This document shows positions 1 to 5,103 of a stretch of 5,103 bases of DNA, in pieces. The translations under genes and the position numbers were made by a program. The notes under the pieces are model-generated. The model was not told the origin of the DNA and made no database searches. It saw only the letters and a program-made list of their open reading frames with translations. Positions within the stretch are counted from its first letter, which is position 1; every line of letters begins with the position of its first letter. This DNA is from Limisphaerales bacterium (lineage in GTDB: Bacteria; Verrucomicrobiota; Verrucomicrobiae; Limisphaerales; UBA11358), in NCBI GenBank assembly GCA_003152145.1, contig PLZL01000106.1, positions 1-5,103 on the forward strand, given 5' to 3'.

Positions 1-1
1 C

Positions 2-652
2 GGCATGTATGACGCGGTCAACCGCGGTTACCGTCGCGCCCAGGGCGACATCCTTGCCTATCTAAACTGCGACGAACAATACCTGCCCGGTGCGCTCAAA
101 GCTGTTCACGGTTTTTTTGAAGCGCACCCTGAAATTGAAGTCGTCCTGGCCGGCAGCATCGTCACCGACGGCGAGGGAAAATACATCTGCCACCGGCATG
201 CCATGGTGCCGCATCCGCAGCACATCTGGTTCCGTTTTCCGGTGCTGACCAGTTCGGTGTTCATCCGGCGGCGGGTCATTCACAAACGCGGCATTTGCTT
301 CGATACGCGCTGGCGCGACCTCGGCGATTTCCACTGGGTTCTCGCGCTGATGAAAAACAAAGTGCCGATGGCCGTTTGCGATGCCTTCACGTCCGTTTTT
401 GCCGACACCGGGGAGAACATGAATTTGAAGCCGAACGCCATCCGCGAAAAATGCGAAACTGTCGCGATGATGCCGGTTTGGGTGAAGGCTTTGAAGCCGG
501 TTTGGATTTGGCATCACCGCCTGCGCCGGCTGGCTGCCGGACATTTTTCCTTGAAGCCGACGAGCTATTCCATTTACACGCTGCAAAGCCCCGAAAGCCG
601 CGTGAGATTTGAAGTTTCGAAGCCGACTGCCGTCTGGTGGAACCGGTTGTGA
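2..652 (+). CDS. Family-2 glycosyltransferase, 5'-truncated by window edge
   Basis: This is the C-terminal part of a cytoplasmic, inverting GT-A fold glycosyltransferase (GT2, WcaA-like) that would move a sugar from a nucleotide-sugar donor to a growing surface glycan. The frame is open from base 2, and the first complete codons read GMYDAVNRGYRRAQGDILAYLN. This matches the family's 'GMYDAxNxGxxxAxGDxxxxLN' stretch just before the metal-binding acidic motif, so the ATG at 5 is an internal methionine and not the start. Roughly 75-90 N-terminal residues, including the nucleotide-binding strand, should lie left of the window. The acidic motif reads NCDEQY rather than the commoner NADD or NSDD. 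Further on, VFIRRR and then FDTRWRDLGDFHWVLAL correspond to the family's 'FFRRSVxxxxGxFDExxxxxxDYDLWLRL' acceptor-side region. The stop is TGA at 650-652. A gap of 68 bases separates it from the next gene. Donor and acceptor cannot be inferred. The family call is secure; the specific role is not. Confidence 0.88.
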   Translation, partial: GMYDAVNRGYRRAQGDILAYLNCDEQYLPGALKAVHGFFEAHPEIEVVLAGSIVTDGEGKYICHRHAMVPHPQHIWFRFPVLTSSVFIRRRVIHKRGICFDTRWRDLGDFHWVLALMKNKVPMAVCDAFTSVFADTGENMNLKPNAIREKCETVAMMPVWVKALKPVWIWHHRLRRLAAGHFSLKPTSYSIYTLQSPESRVRFEVSKPTAVWWNRL

Positions 653-671
653 TGGACTTCTGCTGATTGAC

Positions 672-699
672 TTGACAGGATTTATCTGGTCTCTAGCTT
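672..699 (+). promoter_or_regulatory. Possible sigma70-type promoter before the family-4 glycosyltransferase
   Basis: A perfect TTGACA lies at 672-677. It is followed after 16 bases by TAGCTT at 694-699, which matches TATAAT at only three of six positions (first, second and last). The pair sits in the 68-base gap between two co-directional genes, about 20 bases upstream of the ATG at 721, so any transcript would have a very short leader. The -35 match is good and the -10 is poor. Chance occurrence, or a relic of a short ACAGGATTTA-type intergenic repeat, is also possible. The genes may equally be read through from upstream as one operon. Confidence 0.25.
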
Positions 700-720
700 G
701 TCGGCGTTGAAAATCCGCGG

Positions 721-1995
721 ATGAAACTCTTGCTATCCACCTACTCCTGTTATCCCTGCAAGACTTCCGAACCCGGCAATGCCTGGCGGATCATCAATGA
801 AGCCCTGCGCGAACACGAAGTCTGGGCGGTCATCGCGGATGCCTACCAATACCGTGAACTCACCGAAGCGTGGCTGGCAAAAAATCCAATGCCCGGTTTC
901 CATCCGGTTTTTGTCAAACTCGCGCCTGCGTTCCGCTGGCTGTGCGGCCGCGGGCCGTTGGAAGCCATCCACTATCATCGCTGGCAGGAAAAACTCACTG
1001 GCGTCGTGCGCGAACTCCACCAGCGCATCGGCTTCGACCTCTCGCATCATGTAACCTATGGTCGCTACTGGTCACCCAGCGGTTTGCGCGTGTTGGATCT
1101 TCCGTTCATCTGGGGGCCGGTCGGCGCGGCGGAAACCCCGCCCCGGTCCTTTGTTTCCGAATTGCCGCTGCGTTACCGGTTGCTGGAATCCCTGCGGGAT
1201 GGTGCTCGGAATTGGTCCTGCAAAAGCAAGTCGTTGCGCCATACCGCCGCCGCCGCCACCATCGGCATCGGCGTCACCCGTGAAAGCTGCGAGGCGTTGC
1301 GGAACCTTGGCGTCCGCCGCGTGGAACAGATGCCGCAGATGGCGCTCACCGAGGAAGACCTTGCCCAGTTCGGCCGGCTGCCGGACCCGCCGCCGGGACC
1401 GTTTCGCGCCATCTGCATCGGACGTCACGTCCATTGGAAGGGATTTCATCTGGCCATCCGCGCGTTTGCGTTGTTTGCCCAAAAAAGTCCGGAGGCAGAA
1501 TTGTGGATCATCAACGACGGTCCATTTCGTGGCGAACTGAAAAAGACCGCCGCGCAAACCGGCATGGCATCGCGGGTCAAATTTCTCGGGGTCCTGCCAA
1601 CCTACCAGAACGTGCTGCAAAAGCTCGGGCAATCACACGTGCTCATGCATCCCGCGTTGCACGAGGGTTTCGGCAACGTGTGTCTTGAAGCGATGGCAGC
1701 GGGCCGGCCGGTGGCCTGTCTGGACATCGGCGGGCCAGCCTCTCAAATCACGCCGGAAACCGGTTACGCGGCCTCCGCCACGACACCGGATGAAGCTGTC
1801 GCTGCCATGGCCGTCTTTTTGGAAAAAATCAACCGCGACCGCCCACTGCTGGCCGCGATGTCGGTTCGGGCGCGGGAACATGTGAAGCGGAACTTCACGA
1901 TGCGCCAGATCAACGAGACCATGCGGCGGTTTTACCGCGAAGCGGTTGAAATGCACCGTCGTCAAAGGGAACCGGTGGCGGGCCAACCGGGTTGA
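721..1995 (+). CDS. Family-4 (group 1) glycosyltransferase
   Basis: This is a complete 424-residue retaining glycosyltransferase of the GT-B fold, the usual length for GT4 enzymes. It would add a sugar from a nucleotide-sugar donor to a lipid-linked glycan at the inner face of the cytoplasmic membrane. The N-terminal domain opens with a beta strand (MKLLLSTYSC) and the SEPG motif at residues 16-19, seen in a GT4 subgroup. FIWGPVGAAE is at 129-138. The C-terminal donor domain starts near residue 228 with ICIGRHVHWKG, where G234, R235 and K240 fit the phosphate-binding GR...KG. It continues with LWIINDGP (261-268) and VKFLGVLP (286-293). HPALHEGFGNVCLEAMAAG (310-328) carries the E-x7-E pair, E315 and E323. 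The ATG at 721 is chosen because the first strand begins immediately. No convincing ribosome-binding site precedes it. The 3' end overlaps the methyltransferase by four bases, suggesting translational coupling. Sugar specificity cannot be read from the sequence. Confidence 0.93.
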   Translation: MKLLLSTYSCYPCKTSEPGNAWRIINEALREHEVWAVIADAYQYRELTEAWLAKNPMPGFHPVFVKLAPAFRWLCGRGPLEAIHYHRWQEKLTGVVRELHQRIGFDLSHHVTYGRYWSPSGLRVLDLPFIWGPVGAAETPPRSFVSELPLRYRLLESLRDGARNWSCKSKSLRHTAAAATIGIGVTRESCEALRNLGVRRVEQMPQMALTEEDLAQFGRLPDPPPGPFRAICIGRHVHWKGFHLAIRAFALFAQKSPEAELWIINDGPFRGELKKTAAQTGMASRVKFLGVLPTYQNVLQKLGQSHVLMHPALHEGFGNVCLEAMAAGRPVACLDIGGPASQITPETGYAASATTPDEAVAAMAVFLEKINRDRPLLAAMSVRAREHVKRNFTMRQINETMRRFYREAVEMHRRQREPVAGQPG

Positions 1996-2906
1996 AAGAT
2001 CCGGCCGCCTCAAAAAGACTGGAAATGCCGGATGGAAACTCGGATGATTCCGGAACACGTATGCAACTGCACAAGCCCTCCTTCGCAAACAGATTCGGCA
2101 AATCCGCCGCCAAGCCGTTGAGCTGGATTGCGTGCTCCCGCTGGCTCTATAAACCATGCCGGGTGCTGGATGCCTATCTGAATTTTCTGATGGGCAAAGG
2201 ATCGGGCACCGGCTGGGACATGCAGGAAGAGGTCCGGGCCGCCGTCACCCGGATACACCGTCCGCAACCCGTGGTGTTTGACGTGGGGGCAAATGTTGGG
2301 AACTGGACTGAAGGTTTGTTGCAGGCGGTTCCGGACGCAAAAATTTATATGTTTGACCCTTCGCCAGGCTGTCAGGCCGCGATTCGGAAAAAGAATCTGC
2401 CGGGGGTCACGCTTTTTTCCTGCGCCTTGGGGGAAATCCCCGGACGAGCGGCCTACTACTCCAGTTCGGTCACCGATGGAAGCGCGTCGCTGCATGTCCG
2501 GGACGACACACCTTTCCGGGACTTGAACTACATAATCGCCGAGGTGGAAGTCAGCACCATTGACCAAGTCATTGAATCACAAAAAATTGATTTTGTGGAC
2601 TTCATGAAAATGGATGTCGAAGGACACGAACTTTTCGCTTTGCGAGGGGCACGACAGTCCCTGGCTTCGCGGAAAATCGGCGCGCTTTCCTTTGAATTCG
2701 GGTGCGGAAACATCAATTCCCGCACTTTCTTCCGCGATTTATGGGAATTGTTGACGGGCGCGGGGTTTTCCATCTGGCGGATTACGCCTTCGGGAAAAGA
2801 TGTCCCGGTGAGGGATTATTATGAGGACACGGAGTATTTCCGGGGCGCCACCAACTATGTGGCGGAATTGAAGTCGGGGCGTGATTTCCATCGGGCCCGG
2901 AACTGA
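1992..2906 (+). CDS. FkbM-family SAM-dependent methyltransferase
   Basis: The product is up to 304 residues long with a C-terminal FkbM-type (Methyltransf_21) Rossmann domain. Such enzymes transfer a methyl group from S-adenosylmethionine, usually to a hydroxyl; in polysaccharide clusters the target is normally a sugar. The SAM-binding motif I is VFDVGANVG at residues 95-103. The acidic end of strand 2 is MFDPSP (120-125, D122). The family signature FMKMDVEGHE is at 204-213, followed by ALSFEFG (231-237). The longest reading starts at a TTG (1992-1994) overlapping the previous TGA in the shared bases TTGA, a typical coupled-gene arrangement. Alternatives are ATG at 2025 (residue 12) and ATG at 2061 (residue 24). 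The last has a weak GGA six bases upstream and leaves 281 residues. The first 24 residues are hydrophilic and show no family motif, so the true start is uncertain. The family is certain; the methylated sugar is unknown. Confidence 0.92.
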   Translation: MKDPAASKRLEMPDGNSDDSGTRMQLHKPSFANRFGKSAAKPLSWIACSRWLYKPCRVLDAYLNFLMGKGSGTGWDMQEEVRAAVTRIHRPQPVVFDVGANVGNWTEGLLQAVPDAKIYMFDPSPGCQAAIRKKNLPGVTLFSCALGEIPGRAAYYSSSVTDGSASLHVRDDTPFRDLNYIIAEVEVSTIDQVIESQKIDFVDFMKMDVEGHELFALRGARQSLASRKIGALSFEFGCGNINSRTFFRDLWELLTGAGFSIWRITPSGKDVPVRDYYEDTEYFRGATNYVAELKSGRDFHRARN

Positions 2907-2948
2907 CCATATAAACCGGACCAACTGCTTCAGCCCAATCATCAGAGG

Positions 2949-4040
2949 ATGACTTTCAATCACAAAACTATCGTCGGAGAACGAACAGCTTCACGCTTTT
3001 ATTCAAAGCTTAAGTCAAACCCAAACTCCTTTGACCTGCTGCGGCTTATTGCGGCAACGGCGGTGCTCGTCAGCCACCAGTTTCAGGTTCTGGGGCGGCC
3101 GCAACCGAAAATTTTCGGGCTGGCGGAACCAAGCTTTCTTGCGGTCCTGGTTTTCTTCGCCTTGAGCGGCAGACTGATCACCCAGAGCTGGGAACGGGAT
3201 CCGCAGGTCAGATATTTTCTCCTGAAACGCTGCCTGCGCATTTTTCCGGCCCTGCTGGTGGTGGTGGTGACGCTAACGGATTTTGTGGTCGGACCGGCTT
3301 TCACCGCCCTGGGCGTCAGGGAATATTTTTTCAACGCGATGACCTGGAAATATTTCAGGTGCGCCATCCTGTGGCCGGGCCACTCGTGGCTGCCCGGAGT
3401 GTCTTGGACGAACCCGTATCCCCATGCGGTGAACTCACCGCTCTGGACTTTGCCCATCGAGTTCGCGCTTTATTTAAGCGTCCTGGCGGCGGGCGTGCTG
3501 GGTTTTTTGCGGCGCAAATACATGGTTTCCATCGGGGTGCTGGGCCTCGCCCTGGCGGCGGTCGCGCCGTTTAGCGGCAGCGTGAACCTCCGTAACGTTG
3601 CGATGCTGGCGTCCATGTTTTGGTGGGGGGCCTGGCTGCCGGTTGGCATTAAGAGTGGCCGTCCATTCGATAAAATCGGCCTGTCACTGGGCTTGGTGGC
3701 GCTGATGGTTCTGGCAACGGTCGGTCCTGATTCCGTGGCGCGAACCGGCCAGATCTTGTTCGCGGGCGGGCTGGTCTGGCTGGCTTCACAAGTTCAATTC
3801 GGCGACCGGATTACGCGCCGACTGGGTGACCTTTCCTACGGCGTCTATATCATTGCCTAACCTGTGCAGCAATCGCTGGTGGCGGCTTTTGGCAAACAGT
3901 CGTTTTCTTATCTGGAATTTTTAACGATGACCTGCGCGATCACCTTCCCCCTAGCACTGTTATCATGGCACCTCGTGGAAAAGCGTTGCATATGGATGAA
4001 GGCGGCGCTTTTGGGTCCACCGGCGGTTACCAACTCCTAA
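2949..4040 (+). pseudogene. Acyltransferase-3 family membrane protein interrupted by an in-frame TAA
   Basis: This is a member of the integral-membrane acyltransferase-3 family (OafA/NodX type), which acetylates or otherwise acylates sugars of surface polysaccharides. Family marks are: FDLLRLIAATAVLVSH at residues 28-43, whose H43 corresponds to the conserved histidine of the first helix; VFFALSGRLI (68-77); RCLRIFPAL (94-102), matching the RxxRIxP motif; SPLWTLPIEF (163-172); and LGDLSYGVYII (292-302) before the last helix. Several hydrophobic helices lie between these. A TAA at 3858-3860 (codon 304) stops the frame. The same frame then continues for 59 codons with PVQQSLVAAF, a hydrophobic helix and SWHLVEKRC, the usual family ending, to a second TAA at 4038-4040. 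A full-length protein would have 363 residues. The stop sits where relatives commonly carry an aromatic residue, so a single change from TAT or TAC would explain it. The 303-residue product would lack the last membrane helix. AGAGG (2944-2948) directly abuts the ATG, closer than an efficient ribosome-binding site. Sequencing error or readthrough are alternatives. Confidence 0.85.
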
Positions 4041-4222
4041 AGTTTAAAACGCCGCGCGCATGGGCTGGCGTTTGCGCACCTAGCAGCGAATATTGTCGAA
4101 AACTCCATAAAAACATCGAGGTCCCCGGTGTAGCGGATGTTGCCGTGATAGGCCATGGCATAACCACCGATGACCAGACACCTATGCGTGGCATCGCAAT
4201 CAACCTTGCCTTTATTTGACAT
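4037..4222 (-). pseudogene. Relic of a nucleotidyltransferase (MNT/AbiEii-like fold), core motif only
   Basis: Reading leftward from an ATG at 4222-4220, a 61-codon frame contains LVIGGYAMAYHG at residues 16-27 and YTGDLDVFME at 31-40. Together they give the nucleotidyltransferase-superfamily signature hGG...DhD: G19-G20 and D34/D36. This sequence style (VGGYAvayHG, then R, then TxDLDi) is typical of small stand-alone nucleotidyltransferases, often found as toxin-antitoxin or orphan proteins of about 150-200 residues. Recognisable similarity covers only about residues 14-42 (bases 4183-4097). The first 13 residues do not look like a normal N-terminus. After residue 42 the sequence (ARCANASPCARRF) is not family-like and the frame stops within four bases of the acyltransferase stop. 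It therefore looks like a core fragment of roughly 90-130 bases left by deletion on both sides, not a working gene. It lies antisense to its neighbours and between two acyltransferase remnants. Confidence 0.65.
4047..4073. terminator. Possible intrinsic terminator hairpin after the acyltransferase
   Basis: AAACGCC (4047-4053) and GGCGTTT (4067-4073) form a perfect 7-bp inverted repeat around a 13-base loop. It begins six bases after the TAA that ends the full-length acyltransferase frame. On the + strand an A-run precedes the stem, but only three Ts follow, all inside the stem. On the - strand the stem is followed by TTTAAACTTT-like sequence, so it might work better in that direction or in both. 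The stem is short and the loop large, so strength is doubtful. Position just after a gene end is the main support. Confidence 0.4.
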
Positions 4223-4724
4223 ATTTCATCGTGTGGTGGACGGGGGTCGAATTTGCCAGACAGTATGTCGCTGAAGGTCGTATTGGCCGGATTCGTCAGC
4301 CCTGCAGTCGTCTTGCTGTCGTTGTCGGCTCATCATTACTATCATTGGTCGCCCTTAGCGGCGGAAAGGAGAAGCTATTTAAGCTTCAGAGTTCATCCCA
4401 TCATTCAAATGCGACAGTTCGCTACTGGCTTTATGATTGCGATTGGAGCATTGGTTTGGCAGAAGATCGGCTGGGTCGGGTTTGAGGCCATATTCGGAAT
4501 TTCTAGCACCTTGCGCCTATTTCCTAGGCATATATGCCCTGCATTACATCTTCATAACCGGCTCATTTTTCTTGTTTCTTCTGGATTGGATAAAGCCTTG
4601 GATGGCCATGGCTGTTTCTTTTGCCGCCGCCTGGCTTGCAGAAATTCCATTTCAACACTTTGTGAATCGTTGGACGTCCTTTTTGCCAAACAGAACCATT
4701 CGTTTTTCAGGAGAATCCGGTTGA
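4198..4724 (+). pseudogene. C-terminal half of a second acyltransferase-like membrane protein, frameshifted
   Basis: Three overlapping frames each carry one piece of what looks like a single membrane protein. From about 4198 to about 4365 the frame containing 4216 reads YFIVWWTGVEFARQY and then a hydrophobic stretch (LAVVVGSSLLSLVAL). From about 4370 to about 4490 the frame containing 4253 reads FRVHPIIQMRQFATGF and MIAIGALVWQKIGWVGF. From about 4490 to the TGA at 4722-4724 the frame containing 4437 reads FLAPCAYFLGIYALHYIF, a hydrophobic helix, then KPWMAMAVSFAAAWLAEIPF and QHFVNRW. The last part resembles the last two helices and end of acyltransferase-3 proteins. Two frameshifts are needed, near 4365-4385 and 4480-4500. 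The N-terminal half with the catalytic histidine is missing. The sequence is more AT-rich than the upstream genes (4381-4440 is 43% GC and 4561-4620 is 42% by hand count), suggesting a different origin or relaxed selection. The acyltransferase assignment is good for the last 70 residues and weaker for the rest. Confidence 0.6.
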
Positions 4725-4804
4725 CCAATGGATTCATTTCAAGTTTGAGACATGAGCTGGCAGCGTCGTCCGGGCATAATAAATACGCGATTCAACTTAT
4801 GAAC
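4725..4804. other. Convergent intergenic gap
   Basis: These 80 bases separate the rightward acyltransferase relic from the leftward family-9 glycosyltransferase. I see no convincing hairpin with a T-run on either strand. There is a short start-to-stop frame (4752-4802, 16 codons) without any recognisable feature. It is most simply read as the meeting point of two opposing transcription units. Confidence 0.5.
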
Positions 4805-5103
4805 CTAAGATGCTTGCGAACACTGCGATTCCGAACCATCCGAACAGCTGCGGCAATGAGTTGTTAAAAATCCCTCCACCCGCGCCCCAACCTCCTCCTC
4901 GCTGATGTTCCACAAACAATGCGGCTTTGGAAACCGGCAGTAATCCGAACACGGCATATAGGGACAGACCTTGCCTTCAATCCATTCCGCCTGCGGATGC
5001 AGTGGCGCGAACCATTCCGGGAGTTGCGGGCCGAAGATGGTGAAGGTCGGCACGCCGCAGAACGCCGCGAGATGGCCCGGGCCGGAATCGTTGCCGATGA
5101 ACG
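4805..5103 (-). CDS. Family-9 (heptosyltransferase-like) glycosyltransferase, C-terminal end
   Basis: Reading leftward from the window edge (complete codons from 5101), 99 codons end at a TAG (4807-4805). The first residues are FIGNDSGPGHLAAFCGVP, the ADP-heptose-binding segment of GT9 enzymes (family pattern: D-S/T-G-x-x-H near the start of the C-terminal domain's last third). TFTIFGP and a W-containing segment follow, as in WaaC/WaaF-like proteins. GT9 enzymes transfer heptose or related sugars to lipopolysaccharide core or other glycans at the cytoplasmic face of the inner membrane. The tail CPYMPCSDYCRF followed by PKPHC has four closely spaced cysteines, seen in some GT9 subgroups and absent from the classical E. 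coli heptosyltransferases. The final 20 or so residues (HCRSCSDGSESQCSQAS) are polar and may be non-homologous run-on. About 250 N-terminal residues should lie right of the window. The donor could be a sugar other than heptose. GTG at 5053 is internal, not a start. Confidence 0.9.
   Translation of the reverse strand, partial: FIGNDSGPGHLAAFCGVPTFTIFGPQLPEWFAPLHPQAEWIEGKVCPYMPCSDYCRFPKPHCLWNISEEEVGARVEGFLTTHCRSCSDGSESQCSQAS

Noticed and set aside
62..586. Long minus-strand open frame opposite the family-2 glycosyltransferase
   Set aside because: It lacks any family-like motif and lies wholly antisense to a gene with clear glycosyltransferase motifs; a GC-rich shadow frame.
1244..1258. Run of CCG trinucleotides
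   Set aside because: It encodes an alanine run in the family-4 glycosyltransferase at a normal place for this family; five repeats of a codon-sized unit in a GC-rich gene do not need a special explanation.
1072..1632. Minus-strand open frame of 186 codons inside the family-4 glycosyltransferase
   Set aside because: Low-complexity glycine and arginine-rich translation with no recognisable domain, opposite a well-supported gene.
2010..2567. Minus-strand open frame opposite the methyltransferase
   Set aside because: No motif or plausible start signal; the plus-strand frame carries the SAM-binding and FkbM motifs.
3375..3397. Inverted repeat CCGGGC ... GCCCGG inside the acyltransferase
   Set aside because: Short palindrome within coding sequence of GC-rich DNA, with no T-run and no positional logic; likely chance.
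3858..4040. Reassignment of TAA to a sense codon
   Set aside because: No other in-frame TAA occurs in the intact genes here, and accepting it would require the stop at 4038-4040 to be read differently; a point mutation is simpler.
3965..4219. Plus-strand open frame of 84 codons spanning the acyltransferase end and the relic
   Set aside because: It is out of frame with the acyltransferase tail and antisense to the nucleotidyltransferase core; the translation has no family character.
4752..4802. Short 16-codon frame in the convergent gap
   Set aside because: No ribosome-binding site, no recognisable sequence, and such frames are expected by chance.
1..5103. CRISPR array, tRNA, rRNA, transposase, integrase or defence system
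   Set aside because: No regularly spaced repeats, cloverleaf-like sequence or protein motifs of these classes were seen; the only accessory-type signal is the nucleotidyltransferase relic.

Overview
The window is a piece of a bacterial surface-polysaccharide (O-antigen, capsule or exopolysaccharide) gene cluster. It shows a run of sugar-transfer and sugar-decoration genes, followed by a patch of broken genes. The coding sequence is GC-rich (one 60-base line inside the second gene counts to 65% by hand). Shine-Dalgarno sequences are weak or absent, and one gene probably starts with TTG. The style of the proteins, including a family-9 glycosyltransferase with a CPYxPC...YC cysteine tail, reminds me of Verrucomicrobiota or a related phylum. 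This is an impression from memory; nothing in the window fixes the taxonomy.

Layout. Positions 2-652 (+) hold the C-terminal part of a family-2 glycosyltransferase cut by the window edge. Positions 721-1995 (+) hold a complete family-4 glycosyltransferase, preceded by a possible promoter near 672-699. Positions 1992-2906 (+) hold an FkbM-type SAM-dependent methyltransferase that overlaps the previous gene by four bases. Positions 2949-4040 (+) hold an acyltransferase-3 family membrane protein. Its frame is interrupted by a TAA at 3858-3860, and 59 further codons with clear family character continue in the same frame. A hairpin follows its final stop (4047-4073). Positions 4037-4222 (-) hold a short relic of a nucleotidyltransferase with its GG...DxD core still readable. 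Positions 4198-4724 (+) hold the C-terminal half of a second acyltransferase-like membrane protein, readable only by moving through all three frames. Positions 4805-5103 (-) hold the C-terminal end of a family-9 (heptosyltransferase-like) glycosyltransferase, running in from the right edge and converging on the rightward genes. No stretch over 300 bases lacks a feature.

How they fit together: the two intact or near-intact rightward glycosyltransferases would add sugars to a lipid-linked glycan. The methyltransferase would O-methylate a sugar, and the acyltransferase (if functional) would add an acetyl or other acyl group at the membrane. The family-9 enzyme, in an opposing unit, would add a heptose or other sugar. 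The roughly 870 bases from the TAA at 3858 to 4724 look like a decay zone at the meeting point of two opposing transcription units: a nonsense mutation, an antisense relic and a multiply frameshifted fragment. I see no CRISPR array, tRNA, rRNA, intact mobile element or convincing new system. The most interesting part is this layered gene debris and the apparently recent loss, or possible readthrough, of the acyltransferase.
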